Below, in pieces: positions 29,994 to 39,455 of a stretch of DNA of 64,000 nucleotides; position 1 is the stretch's first letter, and each line of letters begins with the position of its first letter. A program made the translations under genes and the position numbers. Source of the stretch: Pseudomonadota bacterium (GTDB lineage Bacteria > Pseudomonadota > Gammaproteobacteria > Eutrophobiales > Eutrophobiaceae); NCBI GenBank assembly GCA_013112535.1, contig JABFGI010000005.1, forward strand, positions 120,603 through 184,602, read 5' to 3'. The notes under the pieces were generated by a model, which was given only the letters and a program-made list of their open reading frames with translations, was not told the DNA's origin and ran no database searches.

Positions 29994-31355
29994 TTAAACA
30001 ACAAGAAAGATCGTTGCTAATCCCAAAAACGTCATAAAACCGACAACATCGGTTACCGTTGTTAGTATTACGCCACCGGCGATTGCCGGATCGATGCCGT
30101 AACGTTTCAGGATCATCGGTATGGTCGCGCCGGCGAACGCGGCGATGATGAGGTTGATGATCATTGAGGCGCCAATAATTAAACCTAGAAAAGTATTATC
30201 GAACCAGAGCACAACAATGCCAGCGACAATTGCTGCCCAAAGTATGCCATTGAGTATGCCGACAGTAAGTTCTTTTATAATGAGTGGTTTAATGTTGGCT
30301 TTTACAATTTGTCCCAATGCAATACCGCGTATGGCGATCGTTAGTGTTTGGCTGCCTGCGATTCCGCCCATGCCGGCAACAACAGGCATGAGTACCGCGA
30401 GCGCGACGAGTTCTTGAATGGTGTCTTCAAAACGGCCAATAACCCATGCAGCAAGAAATGCGGTTACCAGATTGATGCCTAGCCAAACCGCGCGTCGTTT
30501 TGTGCTGGTGAATACAGGCGCAAACATATCGTCATCGCCAAGTCCGGCCATGCTTCTAAATGCTTGCTCAGCTTCCTGTTGTATAACATCGACAACGTCA
30601 TCAACGGTTATACGGCCAAGCAGCAGGCCATCGTCATCAACGACCGCTGCGGAAACCAGATCACGTTGTTCGAATAATTTGGCAACTTCGGTTTTGGGCG
30701 TGCTGGCAGAAAGATAGGATTCTTCTTCCATCCATTCGCCTACAGAGGTTTCTGCTCCTCGAACCAGTAATTCGGTTAATGGCAATACACCAAGGTAGTG
30801 ATTATCTCGATCAACAACCATCAAATTATCGGTTTTGTTTGGTATTTGACCCAGCATGCGCAAATAACGAGCAACTGCATCAAGTGAAACGTCGGCGCGA
30901 ACAGAAACAATATCGATGTTCATCAGGCCGCCAGCAGTGTCTTCCGGGTAGGTTAATACCGATGCTAGACGTTGCCGGTTTTGTTCATCCATAGAAAGAA
31001 GAACGGTATCTGCAACTTCTTCAGGGAGATCTTGGAGGATGTCGGCAATATCATCTGCATCCAGACCCTTTGTTGCGTCAGCAACTTCAGCGGGATGCAT
31101 AGCTTCAAGAAACTCCGTACGAACAGCATCTTGCATGTGCGATAGGACGTCGCCTTCAAGCTCTGTGTCAACGAGTTTCCAGACTTCTTCGCGCTCACGA
31201 CCTGGTCGGCTTTCGATAACATCGGCAATTTCAGATGGGTGTAGTACAGCAATCGCATCACGAGCAAGTTCAAGATCGTCTTGATCAAGTGCGTCATGTA
31301 ATGATTCGACAGCAGTCGGCTCGCTTTCTTGTTGTGTAGTTTTTTCGTCCATCAT
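29994..31355 (-). CDS. mgtE: Magnesium transporter MgtE
   Basis: Mg2+ channel with cytosolic gating. 453 residues. The N-terminal superhelical MgtE_N domain (about 25-135) includes LHPSEIADVIES and MHPAEVADATKGL. Two CBS domains (about 140-265) include PEDTAGGLMN. Five membrane helices (about 285-453) include the pore-type VVAGMGGIAGSQT and TTVTDVVGF. It is last in the ptsI operon direction, 82 bp downstream of ptsI. The start codon lies inside an inverted repeat (31353-31374). ATG-ATG start; either is possible. Confidence 0.96.
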   Translation of the reverse strand: MMDEKTTQQESEPTAVESLHDALDQDDLELARDAIAVLHPSEIADVIESRPGREREEVWKLVDTELEGDVLSHMQDAVRTEFLEAMHPAEVADATKGLDADDIADILQDLPEEVADTVLLSMDEQNRQRLASVLTYPEDTAGGLMNIDIVSVRADVSLDAVARYLRMLGQIPNKTDNLMVVDRDNHYLGVLPLTELLVRGAETSVGEWMEEESYLSASTPKTEVAKLFEQRDLVSAAVVDDDGLLLGRITVDDVVDVIQQEAEQAFRSMAGLGDDDMFAPVFTSTKRRAVWLGINLVTAFLAAWVIGRFEDTIQELVALAVLMPVVAGMGGIAGSQTLTIAIRGIALGQIVKANIKPLIIKELTVGILNGILWAAIVAGIVVLWFDNTFLGLIIGASMIINLIIAAFAGATIPMILKRYGIDPAIAGGVILTTVTDVVGFMTFLGLATIFLVV

Positions 31356-31374
31356 TAATACCAGGTTATTAATG
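31353..31374 (-). promoter_or_regulatory. Inverted repeat covering the mgtE start codon
   Basis: CATTAATA (31353-31360) and TATTAATG (31367-31374) are perfect 8-bp arms around a 6-nt loop. On the coding strand the ATG of mgtE is the end of the second arm. No ordinary Shine-Dalgarno is visible just upstream. It could be an operator or an RNA hairpin that masks initiation; AU-rich pairing would be weak. Confidence 0.4.
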
Positions 31375-31437
31375 AGAGTCTAACAGTGCTTTCAGCGCAA
31401 AGCTAAAGTTGAATTAAACTGAAATAATTGTGTTGGG

Positions 31438-33186
31438 TTAAGCTGTTTCGGGTTGTAGTTCTTGTAACAGTACCTTTATCTCGGCACCGCTTGTCGCGTT
31501 TAATATTTTTTTTGTTAAATCACACAATGAACCGATATCTGTATCATTAATGATTTTCTTTATTTCAAGTAAATTGGCGGGGTGAACACTAAATTCTCTT
31601 AAACCCAGGCCTAGCAATAATTGTGTATGTTCTATTTCTCCCGCCATTTCACCACACATGGCGACAGGTATGTTCGCTTTCTTTCCAGCCTTGATTGTCG
31701 CTTGTATCAAACGTAGTACAGCAGGATGTAAAGGATCATATAAATAGTTGACCTCATCATTAACCCGGTCGATGGCCATGGTGTATTGAATTAAATCGTT
31801 TGTGCCTATAGAAAGAAAATCCAGTTTTTTGGCAAAAATATCTGCGCAGACAGCAGCAGCAGGAACTTCAATCATGCCGCCTATTTCGATATCTGTATCA
31901 TAGTCTATTTCTTCAGCATCAAGCCCTGCTTTTAAATCGTCGATCATTTGCAGCACTTGTTGCATTTCTTGCACATTCGTTAGCATCGGTATCATGATCC
32001 TGACTGGACCAAATGCCGATGCTCTTAGTATGGCTCTTAATTGTGGGCTGAATAATTCAGGTTCTTTTAAACATAACCTGATAGCACGTAACCCTAGCGC
32101 GGGGTTGGACATAACCGGACCAGCTTGTTTTCCTGCGCCATCAACCTGTTTGTCAGCACCTAAATCAAGAGTGCGAATCGTTAATGGCAAGCCACGTAAA
32201 GCTTTAAGTACTGACAAATATGTTTCAAAGTGTTCTTCTTCGTCAGGCGGTGTTTCACGGTTCATATAAAGAAACTCGGTTCTATATAAACCAACTCCTT
32301 TTGCTCCTACATTCCGAACGGTTTCAAAATCTTTTGGTAATTCAATGTTAGCCATAAGCTCAACTGAAATACCATCTATTGATTCTGCAGGAGCATTTTT
32401 AAGTTTGCCCAGAGAAGAGTAATAACGCTTTACTTCTTTTTGCTTTCTTTCATAGAAAGCCTGGGTTTTTTTATCAGGGTTTATTAATACGGTACCACTG
32501 GTGCCATCAATAATGGCAAGATCATTGTTTTGTATAAAACGTTGAGCGTTGTGCAAGCCTATAATGGCCGGTATCCCAAGGCTGCGGGCAAGAATAGCAG
32601 TATGTGATGTTGGCCCACCAAATTCTGTTGCAAACGCTGCGATGCCATAATGTTGCATAAGCACAGTATCTGCGGGTGTAAGATCGTCAGCAATAATGAC
32701 CTTCTTTTTCAAGTGATCATCAGGCACTTCATGTAATAATGGTTTCTGTTTTAACAGAATACGTAAAATCCGGTTAACAACATGATCAACATCATCTCGC
32801 CGTGTGCTTAAATAGGCATCTGCCATTTCATCAAAGACATTGACCAAAGCATCTCGTTGTAATTTAAGTGCCCACTCTGCATTACAAAGTCGTTCTTTAA
32901 TAATTCGTTTAGGTTCTTCAGTTAATGCATTGTCTTCCAGCATTAATAAGTGGGTATCAATGAATGCCGAAATATCGACCGATGTAGATGTCGGGATATG
33001 ATCCCGTATTGCCCGTAGTTGTTGACGTGCATTTGCTATTGCATCATTAAGTCGTGTGGTTTCGTTTTCAAGTTGAGAGTTACGAATTTTATATTCACGA
33101 ACATCAAGTTGATCATGCTGGATAATGTGTACTTGCCCTATAGCAATACCACGGGAAACACTGACGCCTTGAAGCGAGATAGTCAC
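31438..33186 (-). CDS. ptsI: PTS enzyme I
   Basis: Phosphoenolpyruvate-protein phosphotransferase that charges HPr from PEP. 582 residues. There is no N-terminal GAF domain, so it is PtsI rather than the nitrogen-type PtsP. The active-site histidine is in GGPTSHTAILARSLGIPA (His195). PEP-binding loops are LYRTEFLYMNR near 298 and the C-terminal MCGEMAGE near 500. GTG start at 33186 overlaps the HPr stop. No sugar-specific EIIC/IID permease genes are in the window, so it feeds a regulatory chain. Confidence 0.95.
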   Translation of the reverse strand: MTISLQGVSVSRGIAIGQVHIIQHDQLDVREYKIRNSQLENETTRLNDAIANARQQLRAIRDHIPTSTSVDISAFIDTHLLMLEDNALTEEPKRIIKERLCNAEWALKLQRDALVNVFDEMADAYLSTRRDDVDHVVNRILRILLKQKPLLHEVPDDHLKKKVIIADDLTPADTVLMQHYGIAAFATEFGGPTSHTAILARSLGIPAIIGLHNAQRFIQNNDLAIIDGTSGTVLINPDKKTQAFYERKQKEVKRYYSSLGKLKNAPAESIDGISVELMANIELPKDFETVRNVGAKGVGLYRTEFLYMNRETPPDEEEHFETYLSVLKALRGLPLTIRTLDLGADKQVDGAGKQAGPVMSNPALGLRAIRLCLKEPELFSPQLRAILRASAFGPVRIMIPMLTNVQEMQQVLQMIDDLKAGLDAEEIDYDTDIEIGGMIEVPAAAVCADIFAKKLDFLSIGTNDLIQYTMAIDRVNDEVNYLYDPLHPAVLRLIQATIKAGKKANIPVAMCGEMAGEIEHTQLLLGLGLREFSVHPANLLEIKKIINDTDIGSLCDLTKKILNATSGAEIKVLLQELQPETA

Positions 33187-33452
33187 TCGTCTTCTCCAAA
33201 TTTGTCGTTGATTAATTCTTCCAGTGCTACCATGGCTGCATCTTCATCGGGGCCAACCGTTTTTATTTCTATGGTTGAGCCTTTACCTGCAGCTAACATC
33301 ATTATGCCCATAATGCTTTTGCCGCTGACTTCTTTGTGTCCGACATGAATATTTATGTCGCATTGAAAGCCGGATGCAACCTTAACGAACTTGGCAGCAG
33401 CACGTGCATGTAAGCCCAGCTTATTAATAATAGTGATTTCTTTATAATTCAT
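33183..33452 (-). CDS. ptsH: Phosphocarrier protein HPr
   Basis: 89 residues from ATG 33452. This start places the phospho-histidine exactly at His15 (NKLGLHARAAAKF) and the regulatory serine exactly at Ser46 (VSGKSIMGIMML), as in standard HPr. Both the PEP-dependent and the ATP-dependent (HprK) sites are therefore present. An in-frame extension upstream would overlap the EIIA gene further and shift these numbers. It overlaps EIIA by 11 bp and ptsI by 4 bp. Confidence 0.96.
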   Translation of the reverse strand: MNYKEITIINKLGLHARAAAKFVKVASGFQCDINIHVGHKEVSGKSIMGIMMLAAGKGSTIEIKTVGPDEDAAMVALEELINDKFGEDE

Positions 33453-33846
33453 TATTTTCACCGAAAGAAATAGTGATGCCATCAATTCCGCCGCTATATG
33501 CTTTGTCTGTCATATCAGACAGACTTAAATCTGGATAATTAAACAGGCGAATTAACATGGACAGATTTAATCCGGTGATAATATTTACCCTGGCTTGTTT
33601 GGCCAAACGATATGCTATGTTACTGGGCGTGGATCCTATTAAATCGGTTAATACCAGAATACCATCGCCGTCATCTATTTCTTCACACATTGACTTTGCA
33701 ATCTTAAATAAATCGTCAGGATCACATTCACGACTTGCAGGGAGCTGCCTTATCTTTAAAGGGCTGTTCACAATCATATGATTCGCCGTCTCCAGCAAGG
33801 TCTCGCCTATGCCATCGTGCGAAATGATTAATATGCCTACGCTCAT
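33442..33846 (-). CDS. PTS EIIA component, mannose/fructose-sorbose (EIIA-Man) family
   Basis: 134 residues. It begins MSVGILIISHDGIGETLLETA with the phospho-acceptor His10. GILVLTDLIGSTPSNIA near 57-73 is the family's second signature. Family members usually serve a mannose-type permease. Here the gene sits alone between rapZ and ptsH with no IIB, IIC or IID, so a regulatory role is more likely. Confidence 0.92.
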   Translation of the reverse strand: MSVGILIISHDGIGETLLETANHMIVNSPLKIRQLPASRECDPDDLFKIAKSMCEEIDDGDGILVLTDLIGSTPSNIAYRLAKQARVNIITGLNLSMLIRLFNYPDLSLSDMTDKAYSGGIDGITISFGENNEL

Positions 33847-33848
33847 AG

Positions 33849-34718
33849 TTATAAATCCCGATGTCTAATGATAACTTGCTTATCCATGTTGTTAAATTGT
33901 TTTGCAAGTTGTTCAGCGATAAATACAGAACGATGATGTCCGCCAGTACAACCAAAAGCAATACTTAAATAACTTCGATTATCAGCTTCGAATTGAGGGA
34001 TCCAGTGTTTGAGAAAATGCTCCAGATCTTCCAGCATCTGTCTGGCGCTATTCTGCTTTAATAAAAAATCAATAACAGGTACGTCCTTTCCAGAATATTT
34101 ACGTAAATCTTTGTTCCAGTAAGGGTTGGGCAGGCATCTGAGATCAAAGACAAAGTCAGCGTCTTTTGGTATTCCATTTTTGTATCCAAAAGACATAAAT
34201 TGAAGTGATAGTCTTGCCTTTTTTCTTTCATCAACACGCTTACGGACAATATCGCGTAACTCATGTAATTGCATATGACTGGTATCTATACTCAGGTCAG
34301 CAGCTTCTGCCAGTGCGCCAATAATATTGCGTTCCTGCTTTATTGCATCGCTTAATGAAATATCATCTGATGAAAGCGGGTGTTTTCTGCGTGTTTCGCT
34401 AAAACGCTTGGTTAGTACATCATCTTCTGCTTCTATAAAAATTAATTCAGCCGGTATGTCTTTATTGTTTAATGATGCAATTGTTTCAGGAATAAACGAA
34501 AAGTCATCGAGGCTGTTACGGGCATCAATGCCGATAGCGATATGTTTGGCGAGGTTATTATTCTTATCTGAAAATTGCTTTATAAGTGTATTGAGTAAAC
34601 TGATAGGCAGGTTATCAATTGTATAATATGAAAGATCTTCCAGCATGTTTAGAACAACCGTTTTGCCAGCGCCGGACAGACCGCTAACAATAATAAGTCG
34701 ACGTTCTTGCTCTTTCAT
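33849..34718 (-). CDS. rapZ: RNase adapter protein RapZ
   Basis: 289 residues. Walker A GLSGAGKTVVLNMLED near 13-28, TIDNLPISLL near 33, and the C-terminal IAFGCTGGHHRSVFIAEQL near 255-273, characteristic of RapZ/YvcJ. In E. coli RapZ guides RNase E to the GlmZ small RNA and thus controls GlmS. Whether this organism has GlmZ is not visible. 1 bp separates it from hprK. Confidence 0.95.
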   Translation of the reverse strand: MKEQERRLIIVSGLSGAGKTVVLNMLEDLSYYTIDNLPISLLNTLIKQFSDKNNNLAKHIAIGIDARNSLDDFSFIPETIASLNNKDIPAELIFIEAEDDVLTKRFSETRRKHPLSSDDISLSDAIKQERNIIGALAEAADLSIDTSHMQLHELRDIVRKRVDERKKARLSLQFMSFGYKNGIPKDADFVFDLRCLPNPYWNKDLRKYSGKDVPVIDFLLKQNSARQMLEDLEHFLKHWIPQFEADNRSYLSIAFGCTGGHHRSVFIAEQLAKQFNNMDKQVIIRHRDL

Positions 34719-35690
34719 TTATTCTTCGCCTGACTCCATCAGTCTTTTTTGTCTTCGGGCAAATACTTCCGATGCATTATAACCACTGCTACGCAAAATA
34801 TTATTACGCGCAGCGCATTCCAGCATAATAGCAAGGTTGCGTCCCGGTGCTACTGGTAAAGTGATTTGAGGAACATCAAGATCAAGTACGGTACGAGTGT
34901 TATAACTGCCTTCAAGTCGGTCCAGAGTTAGCAGATCATTTGTATCCATAGGTTCCAGTTGCACTATTAGCTTAAGGTATTTATTTTTTTTAATTGCGCT
35001 ATCGCCAAACAACTCACGTACATTGATAATACCTAGACCCCTGACTTCAAGAAAATCCTGCAATGTTTTTGGACAGGTGCCATTGATAATGTCCGGGGTT
35101 ATTTTGGAAAAAAGTGGTGCGTCATCAGCTATTAATCGATGACCACGTGATATTAATTCAAGCGCCAGTTCACTTTTACCTATTCCGCTAGGTCCGGTAA
35201 TTAATACACCAATCGCCATGACTTCCATGAAAACGCCATGTAAGGTCAGTATGTCGGCAAACAGGTTTGTTAAAAAGTAATGTAAAATATTTGCCAGTTT
35301 GCTGCCATTCTCAGGTGTAGAGAATAAAGGAACGTTATACGCATTACATTTTCGTTTAAGTAATGCAGGAACTTCACAGCCATCGGTGATAATGATACAA
35401 ACGGGATTGCTCTGAAATAATTGTGTTACGGCATCCTGCATGGAAGTATCTCTTAATCCTTCGAGATACTTCATTTCTGTTTTGCCAATAACCTGTATCT
35501 GGTGAGGATGGATCAGGTTCAGGTGGCCAACAAGTGAATGATTGTTTGGCGACTCGGGCGTTGCTTGCTCTTCATCACAAACGCTTGCCTGTTTTCCTCC
35601 CTGCTGACCGGCTGTCCATTTAAGCTTCAGTTTGTCGTGATGAATATTGTAAAGGTCTTCTATGCTTAACTGGTTGGTGAGTCCGGTCAT
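34719..35690 (-). CDS. hprK: HPr kinase/phosphorylase
   Basis: Phosphorylates HPr on Ser46 with ATP or PPi and removes it with Pi. 323 residues. N-terminal domain to about 140, then HGVFMEVMAIGVLI, the P-loop GPSGIGKS at 166-173, and the HprK signature LEVRGLGIINVRELFG near 220. E. coli lacks this enzyme. Its presence with a Ser46-containing HPr in the same operon shows the whole switch is available. It lies between ptsN and rapZ. Confidence 0.95.
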   Translation of the reverse strand: MTGLTNQLSIEDLYNIHHDKLKLKWTAGQQGGKQASVCDEEQATPESPNNHSLVGHLNLIHPHQIQVIGKTEMKYLEGLRDTSMQDAVTQLFQSNPVCIIITDGCEVPALLKRKCNAYNVPLFSTPENGSKLANILHYFLTNLFADILTLHGVFMEVMAIGVLITGPSGIGKSELALELISRGHRLIADDAPLFSKITPDIINGTCPKTLQDFLEVRGLGIINVRELFGDSAIKKNKYLKLIVQLEPMDTNDLLTLDRLEGSYNTRTVLDLDVPQITLPVAPGRNLAIMLECAARNNILRSSGYNASEVFARRQKRLMESGEE

Positions 35691-35694
35691 GGGA

Positions 35695-36141
35695 TCAGCC
35701 TGTTAAAATAGCGTAAATTCTTTCTGATGAGTTGGTTCGCCTGAGTTTTCTCAGAGTCGCTGTGTCACTGAACATTTCTGCAAGCGTTGCTAATGTCTGC
35801 AGGTGTTCTTCAGTAGAGTCTTCAGGTACGATTAAAGCGAAAAGCAAATCGACCGGTGCATTATCAACAGCATCATAATCAATAGGGGTATCAAGCTGAA
35901 TAAAAGCAGCGAGCGTGCTTTTTCCATTCTTTAATCGCCCATGGGGTATAGCAATACCGTTGCCCAACCCGGTACTCCCCAGTCGTTCTCTGGCAATAAG
36001 ACAATCAAAAACTTCTGTTTGTGAAATTGAGCTGTCTGAATCAGCGATTGTTTTTGCCAGAGTATCTAATGCATCTTTTTTACTATGACAATCCATGTCA
36101 GGTAATACACATTCCGGTGATAAAATATCTGAAATATTCAT
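35695..36141 (-). CDS. ptsN: Nitrogen-PTS EIIA (EIIA-Ntr)
   Basis: 148 residues. The acceptor histidine is in GNGIAIPHGRLKNG near 63-76 and LLFALIVPEDSTEEHLQTLA near 98-117. It receives phosphate from the NPr/HPr chain and regulates potassium uptake, sigma-54 genes and envelope functions in characterised bacteria. It is downstream of rpoN and hpf, the conserved order. Its donor here is presumably the HPr encoded nearby. Confidence 0.96.
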   Translation of the reverse strand: MNISDILSPECVLPDMDCHSKKDALDTLAKTIADSDSSISQTEVFDCLIARERLGSTGLGNGIAIPHGRLKNGKSTLAAFIQLDTPIDYDAVDNAPVDLLFALIVPEDSTEEHLQTLATLAEMFSDTATLRKLRRTNSSERIYAILTG

Positions 36142-36172
36142 ATCTATAACATGTTAGTGAAAACAAAAGAGC

Positions 36173-36499
36173 CTATTCCGGGCCCTGATCTTTAAAACCA
36201 CTTTCTCCTCGACGATGATCGGTTAATTTTTCTTTATGTTTTTTTAATTGTCGATCAAGTTTGTCAATTAAACCGTCTATGGCGGCATACATATCTTCCT
36301 GTTCGTCATCTGCGAATAGATTGCCACGATTAACATGCACCGTAGCTTCTGCTTTTTGCCGTTCTTTTTCTACACTTAAAATAACATGAGTATTATTTAT
36401 GTGTTCAAAGTGTCGTTCCAGTCGTTGAAATTTACTTTCCACATAATCTTTTAATGAGTCGGTTATATCGACATGCCTTCCGGTTACATCAAGTTGCAT
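36173..36499 (-). CDS. hpf: Ribosome hibernation promoting factor, short form
   Basis: 108 residues. MQLDVTGRHVDITDSLKDYVESK opens the family, and ADDEQEDMYAAIDGLIDKLDRQLKKHKEKL near 66-95 is the typical helix. It binds the 30S decoding site and supports ribosome dimerisation in stationary phase. It lacks the C-terminal dimer domain of long HPF. It lies between rpoN and ptsN, as usual. Confidence 0.95.
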   Translation of the reverse strand: MQLDVTGRHVDITDSLKDYVESKFQRLERHFEHINNTHVILSVEKERQKAEATVHVNRGNLFADDEQEDMYAAIDGLIDKLDRQLKKHKEKLTDHRRGESGFKDQGPE

Positions 36500-36527
36500 A
36501 ATACCCCCTATAAATTTTTGTAAATAT

Positions 36528-38003
36528 TTAAGCTAGTCTTTTTCGTTCGTTTGAAGGCGGAATCGCCATTGCTTCCCTGTATTTTGCTACAGTTCTACGA
36601 GCAACATTAATTCCCTGTTCTTCCAGTATGGCTGCAATCTTACTATCGCTTAGTGGTTTGTCCGGCGTTTCGGCGCTTACCAGTTTTTTAATCAAGGCAC
36701 GAATAGCTGTTGATGAACAGGCGCCACCGTAACTTGTGCTAACATGACTGGAGAAGAAATATTTAAGTTCAAAAATGCCACGCGGTGTGTGCATGTACTT
36801 GCGTGTTGTCACACGTGAAATAGTTGATTCGTGCATACCAAGTGTTTCCGCAACATCATGTAAGACCAGCGGTTTCATGGCTTCTTCGCCATAATCCAGA
36901 AACGCACGTTGTCGTTCTACAATACATGTTGTTACCCGTAATAGTGTTTCACTTCGGCTACGCAAACTTTTTATAAACCAGCGAGCTTCCTGTAAGTGTG
37001 ATTTAAGCGAATTGTTGTCATCACTATTATCTGCACGACGAATCATGTTTGCATAGGTCGAATTAATTTTTAGATTAGGAATAGAGTCTGTGTTTAGTTC
37101 AACTTTCCACACACCCTTGACTTTTTTGACATAAACATCTGGCACAACATATTCGGTTCGTGCTTCACTTACCTGATTGCCAGGTCTGGGATTCATGGAC
37201 TGAATTAAATTAACAACTTCGGTCAATTCTCCTTTGTCCAGTTTCATTTTACGCATGAGCTGGTTGTAATCATGGCCGGCAAGTAAATCGAGATAATTAT
37301 TTACCAGTTTTTTAGCCTCTTCCAGACGGTGTACATCTATATCACACTGGTTTAATTGAAGCGTAAGACATTCTTTAATATCTCTTGAAGCGACACCAAT
37401 TGGATCCATAGATTGAATCATTCTTAATACGGCTTCAACTTCCTCAACACCAACTTCAGCTTCTTCCAGATCATTGTCATCTATGGCCGCCAGAATATCT
37501 TCTACAGACTCGGTTAAATAACCATCATCATCAAGAGAATCAATAATGGTCATGGCTATAACCTTGTCTGTATCTGACGTAGGCGTCAGGTTAAGTTGCC
37601 ATTCCAGATGTTCGCGTAGTGTCTTTTCTTTTGAGTCCTGGTTTTCAAAACCATCGTAGCTACCAACAGAGCTGGCTTTTGAGTAACTTCCGGTATTGTC
37701 GAATACATCTTCCCAGCCACTATCAACAGGAAGTTCATCCGGCAAGGTGTCCTGGTTCATTTCAGTAACTTGATCAGACTTTTCTTCAGTTTCTTTTTTT
37801 AATTTGGTTTCTTCATTTTTGCCGGGGTTGTCTTCAGAAGAGTTTTGTCCTTCGTCAGCTTCCAGCATCATATTGGACTCAAGTGCATCCTGAACCTCTG
37901 CTTGTAACTCGACGCTTGATAACTGCAACAGGCGAATCGCCTGTTGCAGTTGAGGTGTCATTGTTAAACTCTGACCGATTTTTAACTGTAATGATGCTTT
38001 CAT
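36528..38003 (-). CDS. rpoN: RNA polymerase sigma-54 factor
   Basis: 491 residues. The N-terminal activator-interacting region is Gln/Leu-rich ([23 protein letters not shown]). An acidic linker follows (about 55-120), then the core-binding domain. The helix-turn-helix region includes [34 protein letters not shown], and the RpoN box [12 protein letters not shown] is near 469-480 and recognises the -24 element. Downstream of lptB, as in most proteobacteria. Confidence 0.98.
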   Translation of the reverse strand: MKASLQLKIGQSLTMTPQLQQAIRLLQLSSVELQAEVQDALESNMMLEADEGQNSSEDNPGKNEETKLKKETEEKSDQVTEMNQDTLPDELPVDSGWEDVFDNTGSYSKASSVGSYDGFENQDSKEKTLREHLEWQLNLTPTSDTDKVIAMTIIDSLDDDGYLTESVEDILAAIDDNDLEEAEVGVEEVEAVLRMIQSMDPIGVASRDIKECLTLQLNQCDIDVHRLEEAKKLVNNYLDLLAGHDYNQLMRKMKLDKGELTEVVNLIQSMNPRPGNQVSEARTEYVVPDVYVKKVKGVWKVELNTDSIPNLKINSTYANMIRRADNSDDNNSLKSHLQEARWFIKSLRSRSETLLRVTTCIVERQRAFLDYGEEAMKPLVLHDVAETLGMHESTISRVTTRKYMHTPRGIFELKYFFSSHVSTSYGGACSSTAIRALIKKLVSAETPDKPLSDSKIAAILEEQGINVARRTVAKYREAMAIPPSNERKRLA

Positions 38004-38060
38004 ATTATTAAGTGTAACTCAAAATTCTTATGTTTGGAGCAAGCTCAAAAACTAATAAAT

Positions 38061-38786
38061 CTAGAGTGTAAATTCATCCCCCAAATAAACATCTCTTACT
38101 TGTTCATTATTTAATATTTGTTCAGTAGTTCCTTCGGCAAGAATCTTGCCATCATGCACCACATAGGCGCGATCACAGATTCCCAGCGTCTCCCGAACAT
38201 TATGATCAGTAATTAATACACCGATGCCGTGATCGCAAAGGCGATGGATTAATCGTTGTATGTCATTAATTGAAATAGGATCAATACCCGCGAAAGGCTC
38301 ATCCAGTAACAAAAACCGCGGCTCTGAAGCTAATGCTCTGGCAATTTCCAGTCGTCGTCGTTCACCACCGGAAAGGCTCATGCCCAGGTTCTCTCTCAGG
38401 TGAGCGATATGAAACTCCTGTAATAAAAGCTCCAGTCTTTGTTTTGCTTTATCGGGGTTGTCTGGCAAACGTGTTTCCAGTATCGCCATAATATTTTCTT
38501 CAACAGTCAATTTCCTGAACACTGATGCTTCTTGAGGCAAATAACCCAAACCAAGGTGTGATCGTTCATCCATTGTCAATCGGCTAATTTCGCGGTTATC
38601 CAGGTGTATGGTCCCGTTGTCTGAAGGAACAAGGCCGACAATCATATAAAAACTGGTAGTTTTGCCCGCACCATTTGCACCAAGCAAACCGATTGTTTCA
38701 CCACTTTGAACAGACAAACTGACGTCCGAAACAACTTTTCGTGATCGATAAGATTTAGAAAGATGACGTATTGATAAAATACTCAT
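38061..38786 (-). CDS. lptB: LPS export ABC transporter ATPase LptB
   Basis: 241-residue ABC ATPase driving LPS extraction by LptFG. Walker [17 protein letters not shown] near 35-50, signature [15 protein letters not shown] near 138, Walker [15 protein letters not shown] near 157, and H-loop ITDHNVRET near 194. Order lptC-lptA-lptB-rpoN is the standard arrangement. lptF and lptG are not in this window. Confidence 0.97.
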   Translation of the reverse strand: MSILSIRHLSKSYRSRKVVSDVSLSVQSGETIGLLGANGAGKTTSFYMIVGLVPSDNGTIHLDNREISRLTMDERSHLGLGYLPQEASVFRKLTVEENIMAILETRLPDNPDKAKQRLELLLQEFHIAHLRENLGMSLSGGERRRLEIARALASEPRFLLLDEPFAGIDPISINDIQRLIHRLCDHGIGVLITDHNVRETLGICDRAYVVHDGKILAEGTTEQILNNEQVRDVYLGDEFTL

Positions 38787-38879
38787 AGATATATCTGAAT
38801 CTGAAACAGATTAGCGAACAACACTAATAAGCCGTTTATAAGGCCACCTTGACTTTAATTGAATACACTATTCGATTCC

Positions 38880-39455
38880 TTATTGTTCTTTTTTCTTTTT
38901 AATAATTATTTTAACACGACCATCTTTTTTCTTATCAGCTTTACCGTTGTTACTTGTGCTCGTTGTTTTGGTCGAGCCTTTTGCGATTACCTTGCTTAAC
39001 ACCGTATCATATTCTATACGTTTACCGCTCATACGCGAACCGTTCGGCTTTGTTACCAATGCTTTTTCCTTAAGGATAATGTAATCCTTTAAAGCATAAT
39101 ACTCCATTTGTAATGCTTCGGCCTCATCATATGTTTTGCTGTCGTCCGGTAGTTGTCGATAGGTTGCTGGTGTGCCTTGCATAATGACCAGTTCCATATC
39201 GCCGTTATCAGCAAAGTGTACCGTCATGGTATGACCGGTCATGCGAATACTTCCCTGAACGACAATAACATCACCCCGATAAATAGTGACGCCATTCAGA
39301 TCATCCATTTCAGCTGAGTCAGCTTGAATTTCAATATCTTTCTGTTTATCCGTCGATAAGGCAGATGCAGTATTCATCATCATGACAAGGATGAAACCTG
39401 AGATGATTTTAAGGCGCTTTAGATGATTCACTTGATTCAATCGTTGTTTTAACAT
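38880..39455 (-). CDS. lptA: Lipopolysaccharide transport periplasmic protein LptA
   Basis: 191 residues. The hydrophobic signal segment (KIISGFILVMMMNTASA) is at about 16-33, followed by the OstA/LptA beta-jellyroll with IQADSAEMDDLNGVTIYRGDVIVVQGSIRMTG. It bridges LptC and LptD in the periplasm. The C-terminal tail is Lys-rich (KKKKEQ). The ATG at 39455 overlaps the lptC 3' end by 47 bp; a later non-ATG start closer to the signal peptide cannot be excluded. Confidence 0.94.
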   Translation of the reverse strand: MLKQRLNQVNHLKRLKIISGFILVMMMNTASALSTDKQKDIEIQADSAEMDDLNGVTIYRGDVIVVQGSIRMTGHTMTVHFADNGDMELVIMQGTPATYRQLPDDSKTYDEAEALQMEYYALKDYIILKEKALVTKPNGSRMSGKRIEYDTVLSKVIAKGSTKTTSTSNNGKADKKKDGRVKIIIKKKKEQ

